This document shows, piece after piece, positions 1-8,674 of a DNA stretch of 64,000 bases (positions within the stretch are counted from its first letter, which is position 1; every line of letters begins with the position of its first letter). The notes below the pieces were generated by a model that did no database searches, had not been told where the DNA came from, and saw only the letters and a list, made by a program, of their open reading frames with translations. The stretch is from Nitratireductor sp. ZSWI3 (GTDB lineage: Bacteria > Pseudomonadota > Alphaproteobacteria > Rhizobiales > Rhizobiaceae). The position numbers and the translations under genes were made by a program. The stretch covers positions 26,714-90,713 of the forward strand of contig NZ_JANKOF010000008.1 of NCBI RefSeq assembly GCF_024655565.1, in the 5' to 3' direction.

Positions 1-889
1 GCCGTCCGCCGCGCAGGCTGGGCAGTGCCAGCATGAGCAGCACGAAAGCGCCGGTGGCGAGCTTCAGGTCGGGGGGTGGCATGCCGGCCGCCAGGCACAG
101 CGAGACGAGTTGGTAATAGACGATCGCGCCGGCGAAGGGTGCCAGGAGCTGGCGCCAGACCTTGTCCTTGCCGACGATCGCCTCGCCGATCATCAGCGCC
201 GCCAGGCCGTTGATCAGGATGCCGAGACCCATGTTGACGTCGGCAAAGCCCTGCGACTGCACCATCAGGGCACCGCTCAAGGCGGAGAAGGAGCCGGCGA
301 GCCCGATGCCGCCGATGGTCGCCGCCCAGACGTTGATGCCCTGCGCCTCGGCCATCACCGGATTGGCGCCCACGGCGCGCACCGCGGTGCCCTTCTCGGT
401 CGTGAAGAAGAAGTTCAGGAGGGCGAAGATGGCGATGGAGATGATGCCGACGGCGATGATCTTGGCGATCGGGAAGCCGGGCTGGGCGAAGGGCACCCAG
501 TCGAAGATCGTCTCGGAACCGAACACGGAGAGGTTGGAACGGCCCATGATGCGCAGGTTGACGCTGTAGAGCATGGTCATCACCAGGATGCCGGCAAGCA
601 GCGTGTGGATGCGGAATCGCAGGTGAATGAAGGCCGTCGAGCAGCCGGCGATGAAGCCCGTCACCAGTGCCATGCCGATCGCCGCCAGCGGCGAGAAGCC
701 GGCCGCCAGCGCCACGCCGCACACGCAGCCGCCGAGCGGGAAGGCGCCCTCGCTGGTCAGGTCGGGAAAGCTCAGCATGCGGAAGGGGATCATGATGCCG
801 GCGACGACGAAGCCGAGGATCAGGCTTTGCGCCAGCGTCACGGGGATCAGCGAGACGAAGCTCGAAAGAGTGATCTGCAGGAAATCCAT
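1..889 (-). CDS. ABC transporter permease, TrpXYZ-type (C-terminus cut by window edge)
   Basis: Integral membrane subunit of an ABC importer of the class that works with TrpX-like binding proteins. The frame opens at ATG 889 and stays open to base 1, giving about 296 residues; the C-terminus lies outside the window. Hydrophobic helices fill the frame, starting with LIPVTLAQSLILGFVVAGI at about residue 14. The stretch TTEKGTAVRAVGANPVMAEA is the cytoplasmic loop typical of LivH/RbsC-like permeases that contacts the ATPase. The start lies 5 bases after the stop of the ATPase gene, so the two are co-transcribed with the binding-protein gene upstream. The substrate class is inferred from the gene set (DUF534-type binding protein), not from residues; an amino acid or other small aromatic ligand is plausible. 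Confidence 0.85.
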   Translation of the reverse strand, partial: MDFLQITLSSFVSLIPVTLAQSLILGFVVAGIMIPFRMLSFPDLTSEGAFPLGGCVCGVALAAGFSPLAAIGMALVTGFIAGCSTAFIHLRFRIHTLLAGILVMTMLYSVNLRIMGRSNLSVFGSETIFDWVPFAQPGFPIAKIIAVGIISIAIFALLNFFFTTEKGTAVRAVGANPVMAEAQGINVWAATIGGIGLAGSFSALSGALMVQSQGFADVNMGLGILINGLAALMIGEAIVGKDKVWRQLLAPFAGAIVYYQLVSLCLAAGMPPPDLKLATGAFVLLMLALPSLRGGR

Positions 890-894
890 GGTCG

Positions 895-1674
895 TCAGCT
901 CGCCAGCATCATGCGGTCGGTCTTGGTGGCGAAATGTCCGATCAGGTCGGCCACCGTCACATTGGCTTTGTCCTCGCCGCCGATTTCGAGGCGGATGCGG
1001 CCCGCGTCCAGCATGATGACGCGGTTTCCGAAATCGACCGCGTGCTGCATGTTGTGCGTCACCATCAGCGTGGTGAGCTTCAGGGCCTCCACGGCGCGCA
1101 CCGTGGCGTTCATCACGATGTCGGCCGTGCGCGGGTCGAGCGCCGCGGTGTGCTCGTCGAGCAGGAGCAGGTCGGGCGAGCCGCCGACGGCCATGATCAG
1201 CGACAGCGACTGGCGCTGGCCGCCGGACAAGAGCTCGACGCGCGTGTCGAGCCGGTCCTCGAGCCCGAGGCCGAGGATCGACAGCCGCTCGCGATAATCG
1301 GCGAGGCGCTTCGCGTTGAGGCCGTGGCGCAGCGAGCGCCTCCTGCCGCGCAGCTCGGCCAGAAGCATGTTCTCCGCCACTGTCATGCTGGCGGCGGTGC
1401 CGAGCATCGGGTCCTGGAAGACGCGGGCGATGTGTGCGGCGCGCTTGTGCACGGGCCGGGCCGTGATGTCGTCGCCGTTGATGACGATGCTGCCGGAATC
1501 GAGCCTCAGCGCGCCCGAGATAGCATTGAGCATGCTGCTCTTGCCGGCGCCGTTGGAGCCGATCACCACGGCGAAGTCGCCATTGGCGAGCGTCAGGTCC
1601 AGTCCGTTCAGGGCAACCTTCTCGTCGGGTTGTCCCTTATAGAAAACTTTACGCGCGGCACGGATTTGCAGCAC
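895..1674 (-). CDS. ABC transporter ATP-binding protein, TrpXYZ-type
   Basis: Cytoplasmic ATPase that powers the neighbouring permease. Walker A is GSNGAGKSS, the signature is LSGGQRQS and Walker B is LLLLDEHTAALD, followed by the switch histidine in VTHNM. I chose GTG 1674 because a GAGGGAG ribosome-binding site ends about six bases upstream; GTG 1680 and TTG 1689 are in frame but sit on top of that site. From GTG 1674 the protein is 259 residues, normal for the family. It lies between the binding-protein gene (stop at 1741) and the permease (start at 889) in one minus-strand operon. Confidence 0.88.
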   Translation of the reverse strand: MLQIRAARKVFYKGQPDEKVALNGLDLTLANGDFAVVIGSNGAGKSSMLNAISGALRLDSGSIVINGDDITARPVHKRAAHIARVFQDPMLGTAASMTVAENMLLAELRGRRRSLRHGLNAKRLADYRERLSILGLGLEDRLDTRVELLSGGQRQSLSLIMAVGGSPDLLLLDEHTAALDPRTADIVMNATVRAVEALKLTTLMVTHNMQHAVDFGNRVIMLDAGRIRLEIGGEDKANVTVADLIGHFATKTDRMMLAS

Positions 1675-1740
1675 CGGCACCTCCCTCAAATGCTTGCGGC
1701 GCCCCGCCCTTGGGCAGGCGCCGCACAGTATTGCGCCGGA

Positions 1741-2727
1741 CTATTCGACGATGCAGCCGCAATCGGCGAACTCTTCCGGAATCTCCAGGCCGAATGCCGC
1801 CATACCCTTTTTCGAGATGCGCGGCGCGTGATCCTCGTATGCCGGCCTGAAAGGCGGAATGCTCTTCGGGTCCGCGCCCTTCAGGATCTCGACGGCGATC
1901 TTACCGGCATTGATGCCGACCTGCTGGTAGTTCACCGCGAAGCTGGCGGGCACGACGCCGTCGGACACCGCGCCGTCATCGGAATTGATGATCGGGATGC
2001 CGGCCTGGCGGGCGGCGGCGGAGACCGCGGCGATCGCCGGCTGCAGCAGGTTGGAGGCGGGCGTGTAGATCACGTCGGCCTTGCCGGCGAGCGAAGCGAT
2101 GCGCTGCTGGATGTCGTTGACGTTGTCGACGCCCACCTCGACGACCTCGAACCCGGCGCCGGGAGCGGCTTCCTTGACCTTGTCGAGAAGCGCCACATCG
2201 TTGGCTTCGCCCGGGTTGTAGGGCTGGCCCCAGCGCTTGGCGCCGGGCACCAGCTTTCCGGCGAACTCCATGACGGCGGCGACGTCCTGCAGATCTGTGG
2301 CGCCGGTCATGCCCTCATCGCCCGCTTCCCAGGAGGGAACGAGCTTGGCGGCCACCGGGTCGGTGACGGCGGAGAAGACGATCGGGATGCCGGAGCCGGC
2401 GAGTGCCTTCTTGGCGATCTGCGAGACCGGCGTCGTCACCGTGTAGACCAGCGCGGGTCGCTCGGCCTGCAGCTTGGCGATCATCTGCGGGACCAGCGAG
2501 GCGTCGAAATTGGTGTGGCTTTCCGAATAGACGACGTCCTTGCCTTCCACGTAGCCGCCCTCGGCCAGCGCCTGCTTGAAACCGGCAATGGCCGTGTTGA
2601 GCTGCGGGTGCTCGCCGAAATTGGCGATGCCGATGCGGATCGGGTCGGCCGCAGCCGCGCCGAGGCCAATCGCCAGCGCGCCGGCGGCAGCCACGCCACG
2701 CAGCCATAAGCTGATTTTTCCTGTCAT
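1741..2727 (-). CDS. ABC transporter substrate-binding protein, TrpX/DUF534 family
   Basis: Periplasmic binding protein of the first importer. It is 328 residues from ATG 2727, which follows a clear GGGAGGA site. Residues 1-27 form a Sec signal peptide ending in an AAAADP-like cleavage region; the mature part starts PIRIGIANFGEHPQLNTAI, the usual opening of this family (IGI....HPAL..). The periplasmic fold continues with VVYSESHTNFD and LVYTVTTPVSQIAK. An in-frame extension to 2859 lacks a signal peptide at its start and was rejected. It is the first gene of the minus-strand operon and divergent from the GntR gene at 2987, which may control it. The ligand is not evident from sequence. Confidence 0.85.
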   Translation of the reverse strand: MTGKISLWLRGVAAAGALAIGLGAAAADPIRIGIANFGEHPQLNTAIAGFKQALAEGGYVEGKDVVYSESHTNFDASLVPQMIAKLQAERPALVYTVTTPVSQIAKKALAGSGIPIVFSAVTDPVAAKLVPSWEAGDEGMTGATDLQDVAAVMEFAGKLVPGAKRWGQPYNPGEANDVALLDKVKEAAPGAGFEVVEVGVDNVNDIQQRIASLAGKADVIYTPASNLLQPAIAAVSAAARQAGIPIINSDDGAVSDGVVPASFAVNYQQVGINAGKIAVEILKGADPKSIPPFRPAYEDHAPRISKKGMAAFGLEIPEEFADCGCIVE

Positions 2728-2923
2728 GACATTCCTCCCGTCGGGTCGAGGACATGATGAGCGGCCGGAACACTTGGCAACGCGCGTCACGTCTGGCAAC
2801 AGATCGAAGGATTTCGGGGCCCGCCCTTTCCTCCGCCGGGCGGATATGGCAAGCGCCATCGCATTCGCCCTCTCCGTCCCAAGCGGAGGCCATCATATCG
2901 TCAGGGGAGGGGCTGTCAAATAC

Positions 2924-2960
2924 TATATATAATTGTTGTCTGACGCCTGGATTATATATA
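2924..2960. promoter_or_regulatory. Inverted repeat in divergent promoter region (possible GntR operator)
   Basis: Two perfect 10-base arms, TATATATAAT (2924-2933) and ATTATATATA (2951-2960), flank a 17-base centre containing TTGTCTGAC. The region is strikingly AT-rich against the GC-rich background. It lies in the gap between the binding-protein gene (start 2727) and the GntR gene (start 2987), close to the latter's ribosome-binding site. Auto-regulation by the GntR protein is an inference. Confidence 0.4.
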
Positions 2961-2986
2961 CTTTTGTTTCGAGGAGGAGCGTTGTT

Positions 2987-3760
2987 GTGCAGCATGGCGT
3001 CATCGACGAGCAGGAGCCGCTGACCAAGACGGAGGCGGCCTATCACGCGTTGCGGCGGGACATTCTGGCAACGCGCCTGATGCCCGGCGCACCGTTGCGC
3101 ATCGGCGCGCTGCGCGAGGCCTATGGGCTGGGCTGGACCCCGCTGCGCGAGGCGCTGTCGCGGCTCGAGGCCGAGCGTCTGGTCACCGCCGTCAGCAACC
3201 GCGGCTTCGCGGTCGCGCCGGTTTCGCGCAGCGAGCTCGAGGACCTGTCGAAGGCGCGGCTGGCGGTCGAGACCACGCTGCTCGAGGAATCGATCCGCAA
3301 GGGCGGCAGCGACTGGGAAGCGGGGGTCGTGACCGCCCATTACCGCCTGGCCCGCTGCGGCGTTCCGGCAGCCGATCTGTCCGAGGCGGCGCTGCAGGAC
3401 TGGGTGCAGAAGCACCAGGAATTCCATGAGGCGCTTCTTGCCGCCGCCGATGCGGACTGGCTCAAGCATTTCTACAAGCAGATCTGGGGCCAGCTTTGCC
3501 GGCATCACATCTTCCTGACCGTCACGCCCGCCTTGCGGGCCGCCGCCGGTGCCGAGGCCGGGCATGAGGCGGCGGTTGCCGCGCTTCGCGACGCGATGTC
3601 CCTTGACCAGCACACGAGCCTCATGGAACGTGCGCTCGATCGCGATATCGAGGGAGCCCTGGCGCTGATGAGGAAACATGTCGGACTGACCGTCGACGTT
3701 TTCACCCTGGCCGATGCGGGCAGCGGCATGCCCGTGACTGGCGGCGGATCATCGGTGTGA
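2987..3760 (+). CDS. GntR family transcriptional regulator (FCD/FadR subfamily)
   Basis: DNA-binding regulator of 257 residues. The N-terminal winged helix covers roughly residues 12-75 (KTEAAYHALRRDILATRLMP ... GWTPLREALSRLEAERLV), followed by an all-helical FCD ligand domain at about residues 85-235 with QEFHEALL and a late HVGL motif holding likely metal-binding histidines. The upstream TTG 2933 lies inside the inverted repeat; GTG 2987 follows a GAGGAGGAG site at 2969-2977 and is preferred. It is divergent from the TrpXYZ-like operon and overlaps the next gene by four bases (GTGA), so it is translationally coupled to the unknown membrane protein. The effector is unknown. Confidence 0.85.
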   Translation: MQHGVIDEQEPLTKTEAAYHALRRDILATRLMPGAPLRIGALREAYGLGWTPLREALSRLEAERLVTAVSNRGFAVAPVSRSELEDLSKARLAVETTLLEESIRKGGSDWEAGVVTAHYRLARCGVPAADLSEAALQDWVQKHQEFHEALLAAADADWLKHFYKQIWGQLCRHHIFLTVTPALRAAAGAEAGHEAAVAALRDAMSLDQHTSLMERALDRDIEGALALMRKHVGLTVDVFTLADAGSGMPVTGGGSSV

Positions 3761-5184
3761 CCGCCGGCCGGCGCCGCGCGGCCGTCATCTGCGCCGCGGC
3801 GGCATCGATGGTTCCGATCTCCTGCGGTGCAGCCTTCGCCCATGCCGCCGACCGTGCGCATGTGCTCCTTCTGCCCACGCATTACTACCTGTTCGGCGGC
3901 GTGCTCGCCGTTGCCCTGAGCTTCCTGGTGCTCGCCTTCCTGCCGGCGAGCGGCATCGATCGTCTGGCAGCGCGGCGCCTGCGCCTCTTGACGCTGCCCT
4001 TCGAGGGGCGCGCGGCCGTCAGCCTCGTGTCGTTTGTGTTCCTGGCCGGACTGGTCGTCGCCGGCGCCCTCGGCAGCCGCGATCCCCTGTCCAATCCGCT
4101 GCCGCTTACCGTCTGGACGCTGCTATGGGTGGGGCTCACCCTCGTCCAGGGGGTGCTCGGCAATCTTTGGGCATGGCTCAACCCGTGGTACGGCCCCTGG
4201 CGGCTGGCGGTGCGCGCCGGCGTTCCGCCGGCTGGCTACCTGCGCCTGCCGGCTGCGCTGGGGCTGATGCCGGCCTTTCTCCTCCTGTTTGCCTTCGCCT
4301 GGTTCGAGCTCGTCTATCCGGCGCCCGACGATCCGGCGCGCCTGGCGCTCGCCGTCTCGGCCTATTGGTGCTTCGCGATGGCGGGTGCGGTGCTGTTCGG
4401 CTACCGTCACTGGGTCCGGCGGGCCGAGTTCCTGTCGGTGTTCTTCGCCATGATCGCGCGCCTGTCGCTGTTCTCGCTCCGGCGCGGCTCGCGGGGCAGG
4501 CCGGCGCTCTTTCTCGGCGTGCCGGGGCACAGGCTGCGCGAAGCCGCTCCGCTGCCGCCGTCCGGCCTCGCCTTCCTGCTCCTGGCGCTCAGCTCCGTGT
4601 CGTTCGACGGTTTCATGCGCACCTTCTTCTGGTTCGGTCTGATCGGCGTGAACCCGCTCGAATATCCGGGCCGTTCGGCCCTTCTGGTGCCGAACACGCT
4701 GGGCCTGGCGGCGATGTTCCTTCTCCTGTGCGCGGCGTTTCTGCTGGCGGTCCGTTTCGGATCGAGGCTTGCCGGCGACGCGCCGCCGGCCCATGCGGGC
4801 GGCTTCCTCGTCTGGTCGATCATTCCCATCGCGCTCGCCTATCATTTCTCGCACTACCTCGTCGCCTTCGCCATCAACGGGCAGTATGCGCTGTCGGCCC
4901 TGTCCGATCCGCTGGTCCGCGGCTGGGACCTTTTCGGAACGGCGGGTCTTTACGTGCAGGCGGGGGTGACGCTCGGCGCGCAATCGGCATGGATCATCTG
5001 GAACGCGCAGGCGCTGGCAATCATCGGCGGCCACGTGCTCGCCGTGGTGATCGCCCACCTGATGGCCCACCGGCTCTTCGGGACCACGCGGCGGGCGAGC
5101 CTCAGCCAGCTTCCGCTGGTGGTGCTGATGATCGGCTACACCGTCTTCGGCCTGTGGCTTCTCTCGGCGCCGACGGCGGGCTAA
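3757..5184 (+). CDS. Uncharacterised multi-pass membrane protein (475 aa)
   Basis: I do not recognise a characterised family with confidence; the general look recalls integral membrane proteins sometimes annotated as fenitrothion-hydrolase-like. The GTG start overlaps the stop of the GntR gene by four bases, so expression is coupled. A signal-like segment ends in AHA near residue 30; about ten or eleven hydrophobic helices follow. Conserved-looking polar elements inside membrane segments include NLWAWLNPWYGPW (about residue 135), SFDGFMRTFFWFGLIGVNP (about 287) and YHFSHYLVAFAINGQYA (about 366). A role as an enzyme in the membrane or a metal or small-solute transporter cannot be decided from sequence. 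It is followed by the branched-chain-type ABC importer but separated from it by 150 bases. Confidence 0.7.
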   Translation: MTAGRRRAAVICAAAASMVPISCGAAFAHAADRAHVLLLPTHYYLFGGVLAVALSFLVLAFLPASGIDRLAARRLRLLTLPFEGRAAVSLVSFVFLAGLVVAGALGSRDPLSNPLPLTVWTLLWVGLTLVQGVLGNLWAWLNPWYGPWRLAVRAGVPPAGYLRLPAALGLMPAFLLLFAFAWFELVYPAPDDPARLALAVSAYWCFAMAGAVLFGYRHWVRRAEFLSVFFAMIARLSLFSLRRGSRGRPALFLGVPGHRLREAAPLPPSGLAFLLLALSSVSFDGFMRTFFWFGLIGVNPLEYPGRSALLVPNTLGLAAMFLLLCAAFLLAVRFGSRLAGDAPPAHAGGFLVWSIIPIALAYHFSHYLVAFAINGQYALSALSDPLVRGWDLFGTAGLYVQAGVTLGAQSAWIIWNAQALAIIGGHVLAVVIAHLMAHRLFGTTRRASLSQLPLVVLMIGYTVFGLWLLSAPTAG

Positions 5185-5246
5185 AAAAATCTCTGCGTTT
5201 CCCTCGGGGCAGTTCCTGTTGCCAAGGGGGTGGATTGGTGATTTAG

Positions 5247-5257
5247 TTTGTACACAA
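5247..5257. promoter_or_regulatory. TTTGTACACAA operator-like motif
   Basis: TTTGTACACAA contains TTGT-AC-ACAA, a 4-base palindrome with a two-base centre, about 80 bases before the binding-protein start at 5335. The same nine-base core TTTGTACAC recurs at 11528, about 80 bases upstream of the molybdenum hydroxylase operon and between it and divergent pncA; both copies are followed three bases later by TGA. A common regulator, perhaps the MarR protein at 18261, is inferred. Confidence 0.45.
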
Positions 5258-5261
5258 GTGA

Positions 5262-5281
5262 TTTTTCCAATGCTGGAAAAA
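5262..5281. promoter_or_regulatory. Perfect 8-base inverted repeat upstream of ABC importer
   Basis: Arms TTTTTCCA (5262-5269) and TGGAAAAA (5274-5281) are separated by ATGC. It starts five bases after the TTTGTACACAA motif and ends 53 bases before the binding-protein start. Spacing and symmetry suit a dimeric regulator site; it could also form a weak hairpin in the leader. Confidence 0.4.
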
Positions 5282-5334
5282 GCTCCAGACGTTGGAAACG
5301 CTCGGTCAAACGATCACAACAATGGGGAACCGGC

Positions 5335-6639
5335 ATGAGTGAAAATCGCAAATCTCTGATCAGTTCAACGAGCGGCCTGAGCCGCCGAACGGCGCTGAAA
5401 GGTCTTGGCGCGGCCGCCAGCCTCGTCGCCGCGCCGGGTTTCGTGCGCTATGGCCAGGCGCAATCTTCGGCACCCATCCGGATCGGCTTCCAGTGTCACC
5501 GAACAGGCATCGGCGCTGCCTATGGCCGCTGGTACGAGCGCGTGACGACGGCTGCCGTAAAGCGCATCAACGATGCGGGCGGCATCAACGGACGGCCGCT
5601 CGAGATCGTCATCGAGGACGACGGCACCGACCCGAAGCGCGGCGCCGAAGTGGTCGAGAAGTTCGCCAACCAGCACAAGGTGGACCTCGTCTACGGCACG
5701 CTGTTCAGCCATGTGGTGGTCGGGTCCGCACCGGCCGCCGGCGAGCTGAAGATTCCCTATTACGTCGTCAGCGAGGGCTATCACGTCGCTTCCGGCAAAT
5801 TAAACCGCTACTGCGTGCAGCCCGGCATCACCGACGTGAAGGCGCAGGTGCGCTCGGTGGCGCCGTGGATCGCCAGCAACCTTGGCAAGAAGGTCACGCT
5901 GGTCTATCCGGACTATGCCTTCGGCCACGACCACCGCGATTTCTTCGAGCCGGCCATCAAGGCGCAGGGCGGCGAGGTGGTCGCGAAGGTGCCGATCCCG
6001 CCGACGGAATCCTCCTTCACCCGCTATTTCCCGCAGATCCCCTCCGATACCGACGTGATCTACCACGTGATGGTCGGGCCGGCGGTGCTCACCTTCGTCA
6101 AGGAGATGGGCGAGTTTTTCGGCTCCGGCGGGCCACAGCTTTTCGGCTTCATCGATTCGCTGGAGGCGGTCGACATCGCGAGCCCGGGACTCGGGTTCCT
6201 CGAGGGCAGCCATTTCTGGGAAGGCATGCCGCGCTACGCACAGCCCGATCAACCCGATTACGTCACCGCCTATCGCGAGGCCGTCGGCATCGATGACAAT
6301 GGCGCCAGCGCAAAGGACGCGAAGGACATCTCGACGGCGGCCCACATGTTCGGCTGCTGGGAAACCCTCAACGTCATCAAGGCCGCCATGGAAGCCTGCG
6401 ACTACAAGGGCGTGGACGACCGCGCCGCGATGATCGAGGCGACCGAGGCGATGACCGACATGGAGGCCGGCCCCGACCACCCGCAGGGCAAGAAGCTGTT
6501 CAACGGCAAGATCCACCAGGTCTTCGGCGAGCAGAACATCAGCCAGGTGGCCGAAGGCAAGCTCAAGGTGGTGCACCGCACCTCCATCGAGGACGGCGCC
6601 TACGAGCCGGAGGCCGACTACACCACGATGTCGTTCTGA
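5335..6639 (+). CDS. Branched-chain-type ABC transporter substrate-binding protein (Tat-exported)
   Basis: Periplasmic ligand-binding protein (Leu/Ile/Val-binding fold, amide/urea receptor-like subgroup) of 434 residues. A twin-arginine signal is visible as SRRTALKGLGAAASLVAAP at about residues 16-34, with export-ready sequence after GQAQS. The mature part begins IRIGFQCHRTGIGAAYGRWY and includes INGRPLEIVIEDDGTDPKRG, the conserved strand-loop of this family. ATG 5335 follows a GGGGAA site; an in-frame TTG at 5248 lies inside the operator motif and was rejected. It is the first gene of a five-gene importer operon (to 10126). The ligand is unknown; the shared operator motif suggests a compound handled by the hydroxylase cluster at 11616. 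Confidence 0.88.
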   Translation: MSENRKSLISSTSGLSRRTALKGLGAAASLVAAPGFVRYGQAQSSAPIRIGFQCHRTGIGAAYGRWYERVTTAAVKRINDAGGINGRPLEIVIEDDGTDPKRGAEVVEKFANQHKVDLVYGTLFSHVVVGSAPAAGELKIPYYVVSEGYHVASGKLNRYCVQPGITDVKAQVRSVAPWIASNLGKKVTLVYPDYAFGHDHRDFFEPAIKAQGGEVVAKVPIPPTESSFTRYFPQIPSDTDVIYHVMVGPAVLTFVKEMGEFFGSGGPQLFGFIDSLEAVDIASPGLGFLEGSHFWEGMPRYAQPDQPDYVTAYREAVGIDDNGASAKDAKDISTAAHMFGCWETLNVIKAAMEACDYKGVDDRAAMIEATEAMTDMEAGPDHPQGKKLFNGKIHQVFGEQNISQVAEGKLKVVHRTSIEDGAYEPEADYTTMSF

Positions 6640-6670
6640 GGCCGTCGGGTTTGCCGCCCCTCACCTTTAT

Positions 6671-6694
6671 CCTCTCCCCGCAAGTGGGGAGAGG
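6671..6694. repeat. Short intergenic palindrome (CCTCTCCCC type)
   Basis: Nine-base perfect arms CCTCTCCCC (6671-6679) and GGGGAGAGG (6686-6694) with loop GCAAGT, inside the 190-base gap between the binding-protein and permease genes. Palindromes of this type are common between genes in rhizobia. In the transcript it would form a strong hairpin, which often stabilises the upstream binding-protein message relative to the permease genes. Confidence 0.65.
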
Positions 6695-6830
6695 GGCCAT
6701 CAACGTCGCGGCCATCCTCGTCCTCCCCGTTGAGAGAGAAAATGCCGGGCGGATGAGGGGCGGACGCCGGCAGATGATCAGGACAATCCACCGCATCTCC
6801 TCCGCCTCGTTCATGAAAGTACATTCCTGA

Positions 6831-7712
6831 ATGGCCTTCGGACCCTATTTCCTCCTCGCCACGCTCGAAGGGCTGGTGACGGCGGCCGTCCTGTCGCTGA
6901 TGGCGCTCGGCCTGTCGCTCGTCTTCGGCGTCATGCGGGTCGTCAATGTCGCCCATGGCGAGTTCTACATGCTGGGCGCGGTGCTGGCCTGGTGGTTTTC
7001 CTCGCTCGTCGGCGGGCATCCGGCCGTCGGCTTTCTCCTGGCGCTGGTGCTCAGCCCGCTGGTGGTGGCGGCGATCGCCTTCGTCGCCGAGCGGCTGGTG
7101 CTGAGCCGGCTCAATTACGAGCCGGAGGCGACCATCGTCGCCACCATCGGCCTGCTCTACATCATCCAGCAGCTCGCGCTCACCTTCTACGGCCCCGAGG
7201 CGCGGCCGGTCGAGGCGCCCTTCAACCACCGCATCAGCCTGCCCTGGTTCGGCTACTCCGCCTACAAGCTGTCCGTCATCGGCTTCTCCATCCTGATGAT
7301 GCTCGCCACGTGGGTTCTCCTGACGCGCACGAAGATCGGCCTTGTCATGCGCGCCACCCAGTTCGACCGCGAGACGGCGCAGGCCTTCGGCATTCCCGTC
7401 GGCCGCGTCTATGCCGGCGTGTTCGCGCTGGGAGCGGGGCTGGCGGCGGTCGCCGCCGTGCTCATCGTGCCGATCCAGCAGGCGCACTACCTGATGGGTC
7501 TCGACCCGCTTCTGCTGTCCTTCATCGTCGTCATCATCGGCGGCCTCGGCTCGCTGCGCGGCACCGTCGTCGCAGCGGTGCTGATCGGGCTATCCGATGG
7601 CATCATCTCGATGTTCTTCTCGCCGACGCTCGCCAAGATGCTGGCGACGCTGATCGTCGCCATGGTGCTGGTGTTCCGCCCGCAGGGCCTGTTCGGAGCG
7701 CCGGCGCGATGA
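6831..7712 (+). CDS. Branched-chain-type ABC transporter permease (LivH-like)
   Basis: First membrane subunit of the importer, 293 residues, about eight hydrophobic helices. Family hallmarks are ALGLSLVFGVMRVVNVAHGE near residue 26 and MRATQFDRETAQAFGIP near residue 173, the cytoplasmic coupling loop, then a C-terminal GGLGSLRGTVVAAVLIG. The ribosome-binding site is weak, so translation may be limiting compared with the binding protein. Its stop overlaps the next start by four bases (ATGA). Confidence 0.9.
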   Translation: MAFGPYFLLATLEGLVTAAVLSLMALGLSLVFGVMRVVNVAHGEFYMLGAVLAWWFSSLVGGHPAVGFLLALVLSPLVVAAIAFVAERLVLSRLNYEPEATIVATIGLLYIIQQLALTFYGPEARPVEAPFNHRISLPWFGYSAYKLSVIGFSILMMLATWVLLTRTKIGLVMRATQFDRETAQAFGIPVGRVYAGVFALGAGLAAVAAVLIVPIQQAHYLMGLDPLLLSFIVVIIGGLGSLRGTVVAAVLIGLSDGIISMFFSPTLAKMLATLIVAMVLVFRPQGLFGAPAR

Positions 7713-8674
7713 CGAGGCTGTCTCCTTCCGCAAAGAGCATCGCGCTGCATGTCGGCGTCGTCCTCCTGCTCCTGGCGCTCAACGTCCTGCTGCCGGAGTA
7801 TCATCGCGGCGTCCTCGCCCGCGTGCTGGTGCTCGCCGTCTTCGCCATGGGCTACAACCTGGCCTTCGGCTATACGGGGCTGCTCAGCCTCGGCCACGCC
7901 ATGTTCTTCGCCGCCGGCCTCTATGGCGCGGGCCTCACCGTCTATCACCTGGAATGGAGCGTCTGGCCGGCCTTCGCGACGGGGCTCGTCGCCGGCACGG
8001 CGCTGGCGCTCGTCGTCGGCTTCCTGGCGCTCAGGACCACCGGCGTCGCCTTCATGATCGTCACGCTGATGTTCGCGCAGGTCTTCTATCTGACGACGCT
8101 CTATTTCACGACCTACACGCGCGGCGAGGAAGGGCTGGTGCTGCCGCAGGCCGCGCGCGTGCTCGCCTTTCCGGGCGGCGTGCTCAACCTGTCCGATCCG
8201 TCGACCCGCTACCTCGTCGCGCTGGCGCTGTTCGCGCTGGTGCTGGCGGTGACCCTGTTCCTGGCGCGGGCGCCCTTCGGCCGTTCCCTCGTCGCCATCC
8301 GCGAGAACGAGGAGCGCATGCGCATGCTGGGCTACGACGTGTTTGCCAACAAGCTGGCCTCGGTGGTCCTGTCGGGGCTCGTCTGCGCCGCGGCCGGCGC
8401 TGCCTATGCGGTGCTCTTCGGCTATGTCGGATCGGGCTTCGCGGCGATTCAGTATTCGATCCTGCCGCTCCTGTGGGTGCTGGTCGGCGGCGCGGCAACC
8501 ACGCTCGGACCTCTCATCGGCACGCTGTTCATGTTCTATGTCATCGACACCGCGTCGAGCTATACCACGGCGCACCTCCTGGTGGTCGGCCTGGTGCTGA
8601 TCGGCGTCATCCTGTTCTTCCCGAAAGGCATCGCCGGCACGGTGCGCGAAAGGTGGTTGCCATGGCTGCCGTGA
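7709..8674 (+). CDS. Branched-chain-type ABC transporter permease (LivM-like)
   Basis: Second membrane subunit, 321 residues from the ATG that overlaps the LivH-like stop. It shows the LivM signature YNLAFGYTGLLSLGHAMFFA at about residues 48-67 and the coupling loop RSLVAIRENEERMRMLGYD at about residue 192. About nine helices are seen. The gene ends 13 bases inside the following ATPase gene, so the permease and ATPase genes form one translationally linked block. Confidence 0.9.
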   Translation: MTRLSPSAKSIALHVGVVLLLLALNVLLPEYHRGVLARVLVLAVFAMGYNLAFGYTGLLSLGHAMFFAAGLYGAGLTVYHLEWSVWPAFATGLVAGTALALVVGFLALRTTGVAFMIVTLMFAQVFYLTTLYFTTYTRGEEGLVLPQAARVLAFPGGVLNLSDPSTRYLVALALFALVLAVTLFLARAPFGRSLVAIRENEERMRMLGYDVFANKLASVVLSGLVCAAAGAAYAVLFGYVGSGFAAIQYSILPLLWVLVGGAATTLGPLIGTLFMFYVIDTASSYTTAHLLVVGLVLIGVILFFPKGIAGTVRERWLPWLP

